From contig JAIXXZ010000045.1 in the NCBI GenBank assembly GCA_027490465.1, positions 1-46,549 of the forward strand: DNA of 46,549 bases, read 5' to 3'. This document shows positions 44,950 through 46,549 of the stretch, piece after piece (position 1 is the stretch's first letter; each line of letters opens with the position of its first letter). A program made the translations under genes and the position numbers. Origin of the DNA: Oxalobacteraceae bacterium (lineage in GTDB: Bacteria > Pseudomonadota > Gammaproteobacteria > Burkholderiales > Burkholderiaceae_D). Below the pieces are notes generated by a model that searched no databases, was not told where the DNA came from, and saw only the letters and a program-made list of their open reading frames with translations.

Positions 44950-45744
44950 ATGCGCCAATACCTCGATTTCATGCGCCATGTGTATGAACATGGCACGACC
45001 AAGACCGATCGCACCGGCACCGGTACGCGTTCCGTTTTCGGCTATCAGATGCGGTTTGATTTGCAGGAAGGCTTCCCGCTGGTCACGACCAAAAAGCTGC
45101 ATTTGAAATCCATCATTCACGAGCTGATCTGGTTTCTGGCCGGCTCGACCAATATCGCCTACCTGAAAGAAAACGGCGTTTCCATCTGGGACGAATGGGC
45201 CGATCCGAACGGCGATCTAGGTCCTATCTACGGTTATCAATGGCGCAGCTGGCCCACGCCGGATGGTGGCCATGTCGATCAGATTGCGCAGCTGATCCAG
45301 CAAATCCAATCCAATCCGGATTCGCGCCGGCTGATCGTTTCAGCATGGAACGTGGGTGATATTCCGCAGATGAAGCTGCCACCCTGCCATGCATTTTTTC
45401 AGTTCTATGTCGCCGATGGCAAGCTCTCTTGCCAGCTGTATCAGCGCAGTGCTGATATTTTTCTGGGCGTGCCATTCAACATCGCCTCCTATGCCTTGCT
45501 GACGCACATGGTGGCCGAGCAGGCAGGACTGGATGTCGGTGATTTTGTCTGGACTGGCGGCGATTGCCATCTGTATTCAAATCACATGGATCAAGTCGCA
45601 GAGCAATTGTCACGCGAGCCCCTGCCCTTGCCCAAGCTGCTGTTGAAGCGCAAACCGGCAACGATTTTTGATTACCAATACGACGATATCGAGATCATCG
45701 GCTATCAGTCGCATCCCGCGATCAAAGCACCGGTCGCTGTGTAA
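44950..45744 (+). CDS. thyA: Thymidylate synthase
   Basis: ThyA methylates dUMP to dTMP with methylenetetrahydrofolate, leaving dihydrofolate. The 264-residue protein has exactly the length of the E. coli enzyme and the active-site Cys146 in [14 protein letters not shown]. Also present are [18 protein letters not shown], the [28 protein letters not shown] block, [15 protein letters not shown], and the C-terminal [10 protein letters not shown]. It is followed 30 bases later by folA, whose product recycles the dihydrofolate, the classical thyA-folA pair. Confidence 0.98.
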   Translation: MRQYLDFMRHVYEHGTTKTDRTGTGTRSVFGYQMRFDLQEGFPLVTTKKLHLKSIIHELIWFLAGSTNIAYLKENGVSIWDEWADPNGDLGPIYGYQWRSWPTPDGGHVDQIAQLIQQIQSNPDSRRLIVSAWNVGDIPQMKLPPCHAFFQFYVADGKLSCQLYQRSADIFLGVPFNIASYALLTHMVAEQAGLDVGDFVWTGGDCHLYSNHMDQVAEQLSREPLPLPKLLLKRKPATIFDYQYDDIEIIGYQSHPAIKAPVAV

Positions 45745-45774
45745 AGTGCCGGCTTCGACTATCATCAAGCGACC

Positions 45775-46260
45775 ATGCCCGCTACGCTCACCTTGATTGT
45801 TGCCACCGAACGCCACAACGGCATCGGTATTAACAACGCCCTTCCCTGGCGGCTGCCTGAAGATCTGGCGTTTTTCAAGCGGACCACGACGGGTCACCCC
45901 ATCCTGATGGGCAGGAAGACCTTTGAATCCATAGGACGGCCGCTACCCAATCGGCGCAATATTGTCATCACACGCAACCCAGCGTGGCAGCATGAAGGTG
46001 TCGACACCGCCGGCTCGCTGCAACAGGCTGCCGATCTGGCGGGCGATGGCGAGGTCTTTGTCATTGGCGGCGCGCAAATCTACGCCGATGCTTTGCCTCT
46101 GGCCGCGCGTCTGATCGTGACCGAGATCGATGCTGACTTTGCCTGCGACGCCTTCTTCCCGGCGATTGATTCTACCGTCTGGAAAGAGGTCTCGCGCGAG
46201 CCACATCAATCGGCTGAGCAGGGATTTGCTTACGCTTTTGTTATCTATCATCGGCGCTGA
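45775..46260 (+). CDS. folA: Dihydrofolate reductase
   Basis: A 161-residue DHFR that reduces dihydrofolate to tetrahydrofolate with NADPH. The N-terminal block [32 protein letters not shown] contains the catalytic acidic residue after PWRLP. The NADPH-binding stretch [22 protein letters not shown] and the [22 protein letters not shown] block follow. Length is typical of chromosomal enzymes (E. coli 159). Substrate supply and product use are shared with thyA just upstream, with which it is probably cotranscribed. Confidence 0.97.
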   Translation: MPATLTLIVATERHNGIGINNALPWRLPEDLAFFKRTTTGHPILMGRKTFESIGRPLPNRRNIVITRNPAWQHEGVDTAGSLQQAADLAGDGEVFVIGGAQIYADALPLAARLIVTEIDADFACDAFFPAIDSTVWKEVSREPHQSAEQGFAYAFVIYHRR

Positions 46261-46383
46261 CGCCACAGTACCCGCAGAATGAGAACTCGATTTCTCCCAC
46301 AGCGTCCTCATATCTGAGAGAATCCCGCTTTATTTTTTTGCCGCTCACCCCCTTAGGGACGACGAGGCGCACCAGGAGCACCC

Positions 46384-46549
46384 ATGAAATTCCGCTTCCC
46401 CATCGTCATCATTGACGAAGACTTCCGCTCCGAAAACACCTCCGGACTCGGCATACGCGCGCTGGCTGATGGGCTGGAAAAAGAAGGCATAGAAGTGCTG
46501 GGTGTCACCAGCTACGGCGATCTGTCGCAGTTCGCGCAACAGCAGTCGC
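46384..46549 (+). CDS. Orn/Lys/Arg decarboxylase, N-terminal part (3' end outside window)
   Basis: The first 55 residues of a reading frame open to the window end: MKFRFPIVIIDEDFRSENTSG followed by LGIRALADGLEKEGIEVLGVTSYGDLSQFAQQQS. This matches the N-terminal wing domain of the large PLP-dependent ornithine/lysine/arginine decarboxylases as found in Burkholderiales. AGGAG lies at 46374-46378, and ATG 46384 follows at good spacing. The substrate (lysine, arginine or ornithine) cannot be told from this part. The enzyme consumes a proton per turnover and is often linked to acid resistance or polyamine synthesis. Confidence 0.88.
   Translation, partial: MKFRFPIVIIDEDFRSENTSGLGIRALADGLEKEGIEVLGVTSYGDLSQFAQQQS

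Overview
The window looks like a chromosomal housekeeping segment of a betaproteobacterium, most likely Burkholderiales and plausibly Oxalobacteraceae-like. This rests on protein style and gene neighbourhoods: metG - DUF3460 - scpA - panC, minCDE, a phasin plus acetoacetyl-CoA synthetase (polyhydroxybutyrate metabolism), a YejABEF importer and a Burkholderiales-type Orn/Lys/Arg decarboxylase. The lineage call is inference, since no rRNA is present. I see no prophage, transposase, integrase or CRISPR array. The mobile-type signals are a pair of MITE-like repeats and a family of small palindromic repeats.

Layout. 1-3.7 kb: the end of metG, a DUF3460 gene, scpA, panC, a BtuF-like cobalamin-binding protein and a PaaI-type thioesterase, all on +. 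3.7-7.8 kb: a minus-strand btuB-btuC-btuD operon under a clear cobalamin riboswitch with a recognisable promoter. 7.9-9.3 kb: an arylformamidase-like hydrolase facing a DUF2721 membrane protein. 9.5-12.4 kb: a redox-regulation island with an FNR-type box, two micro-ORFs, a NarL-type response regulator, a cysteine-poor Crp/Fnr regulator and a phasin. 12.8-15.5 kb: minC-minD-minE and a DUF429 gene overlapping minE. 15.5-19.3 kb (-): acetoacetyl-CoA synthetase, a small helical protein, a MITE-like repeat and a BON/SRPBCC membrane protein. 19.6-22.9 kb: a secreted non-specific nuclease, a small coupled gene and a YgiQ-type radical SAM protein.

22.9-27.7 kb carries tRNA-Val(CAC), dnaQ, rnhA, a methyltransferase, gloB and mltD, a neighbourhood resembling the one in E. 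coli. 27.7-33.5 kb (-) is yejA-yejB-yejE-yejF, with a perfect 28-bp inverted repeat between yejA and yejB. 33.6-37.6 kb has fabI, a DEAD-box helicase with a long structured leader, and selD. 37.7-43.8 kb is a tightly overlapping four-gene operon: LolD-like ATPase, large FtsX-type permease, AttH/CrtC-type lipocalin and an MsbA-like exporter. 43.8-44.7 kb (-) is a coupled pair, a small disordered protein and a SycD/LcrH-like TPR protein. 44.9 kb to the end has thyA, folA and the start of a PLP decarboxylase.

The most unusual items are the FNR box / micro-ORF / response regulator arrangement, the AttEFGH-like lipid or lipoprotein operon joined to an ABC exporter, the orphan type III chaperone-like pair, the two 132-bp MITE-like copies, and the palindrome overlapping the -35 element of the btuB promoter. 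I did not find a clearly novel defence or mobile system.
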